From assembly GCA_002286715.1 (NCBI GenBank), contig NSJX01000014.1, positions 259,086 through 323,085 of the forward strand: a stretch of DNA of 64,000 nucleotides. Direction: 5' to 3'. The notes beneath the pieces are model-generated. The model was not told the origin of the DNA and ran no database searches. It saw nothing but the letters and a program-made list of their open reading frames with translations. Shown piece by piece: positions 57,581-64,000 of this stretch; position 1 is the stretch's first letter; every line of letters starts with the position of its first letter. The stretch comes from Dentipellis sp. KUC8613. Its lineage: Eukaryota > Basidiomycota > Agaricomycetes > Russulales > Hericiaceae. The position numbers and the translations under genes were made by a program.

Positions 57581-57607
57581 CCCGGCAGCCCCTTTAGACG
57601 CGGTACA

Positions 57608-57615
57608 TATAAAAG
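57608..57615 (+). promoter_or_regulatory. TATA box, reductase copy 1
   Basis: TATAAAAG, 95 nt before the start codon and 28 nt after the shared motif. It is followed by GGTATCGCAACC, part of which (ATCGCAAC) recurs before copy 3. Confidence 0.7.
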
Positions 57616-57702
57616 GTATCGCAACCGCTTGGGATCTCAGGCAGCGTTCCTGGTATCTTGCACATTTCGGCGCCTTCCACCTCGCACCTAGCTGCCACCA
57701 AT

Positions 57703-59354
<1,652 letters not shown>

Positions 59355-60128
59355 ACATTGCAGAGCTCCTCGAGGAGCGGGTGATTGTTGTATGAGTATC
59401 GTGTTTCCAAGCAAATTCCCTAAGAAGTAGTTCGTCTTCGACCGAGAGCACCTTCGGAATTTCACCTGACCCACACCTCGAACAGCAAGGAGTTCGAACA
59501 TGAAGTGCACCGCACACCTGTGAGCCCTTTCAGTGACGTTGGCTAGGGAACTGGTTGTATCTTGAGACCCATTCTAGGATGTGTTTTCTGAGGTCCATTC
59601 GACCCACTTACCCCGCGCCTCGTGTCCAATTTCCCTCACTGCGTAAATGCCTCCGCTGTTTCGAGGCTCGGATCCGATCCTTGGCGTGGCCATCAATGTA
59701 ATCAGCGTTACGTCAGGAACTGTACAGCTTCGGCACCGACGAATCGGCCGACTTGACCTGCTCTGCCGTCGACGAAGCGAAAACTCTTCAATTTGAACGT
59801 CCATCAACCAACATCTAGCGGCGGCCGTTGGCACTGAAACCATATCTGCCCGTCTTGATTTTATGGTGCGTTTGATCTGATTGAATGGGCACAGACCGGC
59901 CACACTCTAGCCAGCACATCGTGTAACACTCCACTGCGTCACCGACTCGCTGGGAAGTTTCGGCGTCGAGGGGCCACATGCTGCGCAAAGGTTATCCTAT
60001 CAACATCCGCGACATCTGCTTCCCGTCAATTTAGCAAGGGGCACTTCCTTACGCGTCCAAGATGCCGCATATACGACGGCACTAGTAGGGTTGATGGACA
60101 CAGTGTTGTGTACAAGGCCATAAACATG

Positions 60129-60144
60129 TGCCGCAATGACGCGC
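60129..60144 (+). promoter_or_regulatory. Shared promoter motif, reductase copy 2
   Basis: TGCCGCAATGACGCGC, 124 nt before the start codon; one base differs from copy 1 (A for G at the seventh position). Confidence 0.6.
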
Positions 60145-60170
60145 CAGTCGGTCGCCGCCCAGACACAAAG

Positions 60171-60178
60171 TATAAAAG
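60171..60178 (+). promoter_or_regulatory. TATA box, reductase copy 2
   Basis: TATAAAAG, 82 nt before the start codon and 27 nt after the shared motif. Confidence 0.7.
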
Positions 60179-60252
60179 CGACCTTTTCTTCAGCATCTGA
60201 GGTATCATCATCTGCAACACCTCTCTTCTCAAAGTATCGAACAATCAGCAAT

Positions 60253-61915
<1,663 letters not shown>

Positions 61916-62363
61916 AGGAAATTGAGCTGATCGTGAATGTCGTACGAACTATTCCTAAATCACCCACTGAAACACAATGCTCCAAATCTATATTTCCGAG
62001 GCCATGACTATCGATGCTGGATGGCCTTGAGACACAACCCTCTATAACGCTAGCTGGGCTACTAAGTTACGTTCGGCGTGCGCGTGGTATACCCTTCTCT
62101 TCGGATTCGGCATCTGTAACATATGACTTCAAGAGGCTACCTTCGACGAATAGACGACGCTGCGTCTCGTGCTACCAGGGCTCCCGTCTCCGCTGTGTGA
62201 CTGTCTCACCTGGTCCAACCCTGGTCTATAAATAGACCACCAATGGAAAGGTGAATGGATTCTAAAATGGGAAGTTCTTGAGGCACAAATCTGTCCTTGC
62301 TCCCTTATCGAGGACAGCGACGGAGACTATCTTACTCCGAGATTTCGATAGCCAAGACTACCT

Positions 62364-62379
62364 TGCCGCAATGACGCGC
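62364..62379 (+). promoter_or_regulatory. Shared promoter motif, reductase copy 3
   Basis: TGCCGCAATGACGCGC, identical to copy 2, 117 nt before the start codon. Confidence 0.6.
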
Positions 62380-62409
62380 GGCTACAATTTACTCCGGCAG
62401 CTCGAGACA

Positions 62410-62416
62410 TTTAAAA
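62410..62416 (+). promoter_or_regulatory. TATA-like element, reductase copy 3
   Basis: TTTAAAA, 71 nt before the start codon, 31 nt after the shared motif, followed by ACATCGCAAC as in copy 1. A second TTATAAAC lies at about 62433. Confidence 0.5.
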
Positions 62417-62480
62417 CACATCGCAACAAGTGTTATAAACGATCAACACTAGCAGCGTCTTCTGGCCAACAGTAGCTGAA

Positions 62481-64000
<1,520 letters not shown>

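Larger units (their letters stand above)
56769..57702. other. Intergenic, upstream of the aldo-keto reductase array
   Basis: 3' region of msrA and promoter of the first reductase, including the shared motif at 57565 and TATA at 57608. No supported ORF; a 77-codon plus-strand frame at 57021 has no domain. Confidence 0.4.
59355..60252. other. Intergenic between reductase copies 1 and 2
   Basis: Holds the end of copy 1 and the promoter of copy 2 (motif at 60129, TATA at 60171). No supported ORF and no leftover reductase fragment was seen. Confidence 0.45.
61916..62480. other. Intergenic between reductase copies 2 and 3
   Basis: Holds the end of copy 2 and the promoter of copy 3 (motif at 62364, TTTAAAA at 62410). 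No supported ORF. Confidence 0.45.

Overview
The window reads as nuclear DNA of a filamentous basidiomycete, most likely an Agaricomycete. Genes are dense and lie on both strands. They are cut by many GT-AG introns of about 45-80 nt, often with a CTRAC/TTGAC-type branch site just before the acceptor. Several products are typical of mushrooms: a BTB/POZ protein of the mushroom type, a DUF6534-type membrane protein, a NoxA NADPH oxidase, an exo-type GH28 enzyme and a CaMKI-like kinase. No rRNA, tRNA, CRISPR array, transposon ORF or prokaryotic feature was seen. All multi-exon models were spliced by eye; junctions given to the base were checked for GT-AG and reading phase.

Left third (1-21 kb): a partial gene at the left edge, a BTB protein (740-1828, -), an unrecognised protein (2995-5102, -), a calcium/calmodulin-dependent kinase with an N-myristoylation consensus (6966-9192, +), an unassigned stretch of about 2.9 kb, a GNAT acetyltransferase (12046-13033, -), a secreted GH28 pectinase (15120-17271, +) and NoxA (18930-21173, -).

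Middle (21-45.6 kb): an unrecognised protein with an N-terminal Cys/His motif (21867-24363, -), a heavily split DUF6534-like membrane gene with an 11-nt exon (24929-27128, -), a histidine-acid-phosphatase-like protein (28854-30486, +), a Ccc1-type vacuolar iron/manganese transporter (31268-32717, -), a small secreted protein (33901-34601, +), an Ldb17/Dip1/SPIN90 endocytosis protein (35266-37655, +), the mitochondrial AAA/VWA protein VWA8 (38469-43953, +) and the retromer subunit Vps26 (44287-45553, +).

Right third (45.7-64 kb): an unrecognised polytopic membrane protein with a long disordered tail (45774-48545, -), a salicylate-hydroxylase-like FAD monooxygenase (49296-51223, -), an Sds3-like histone deacetylase subunit (51956-55783, -) divergent from methionine sulfoxide reductase A (56024-56768, +), and a tandem array of three AKR7-type aldo-keto reductases (57703 to the right edge). 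The array shares a 16-nt promoter motif upstream of each copy.

Most loci are housekeeping or developmental genes with no obvious joint function. The one clear local unit is the AKR array. No wholly new system is evident; the most interesting signals are regulatory or architectural: the shared AKR motif, the upstream ORF over the VWA8 start, candidate dual-start MsrA, the G-quadruplex motif behind the kinase, the microexon gene and an in-frame 60-nt intron.
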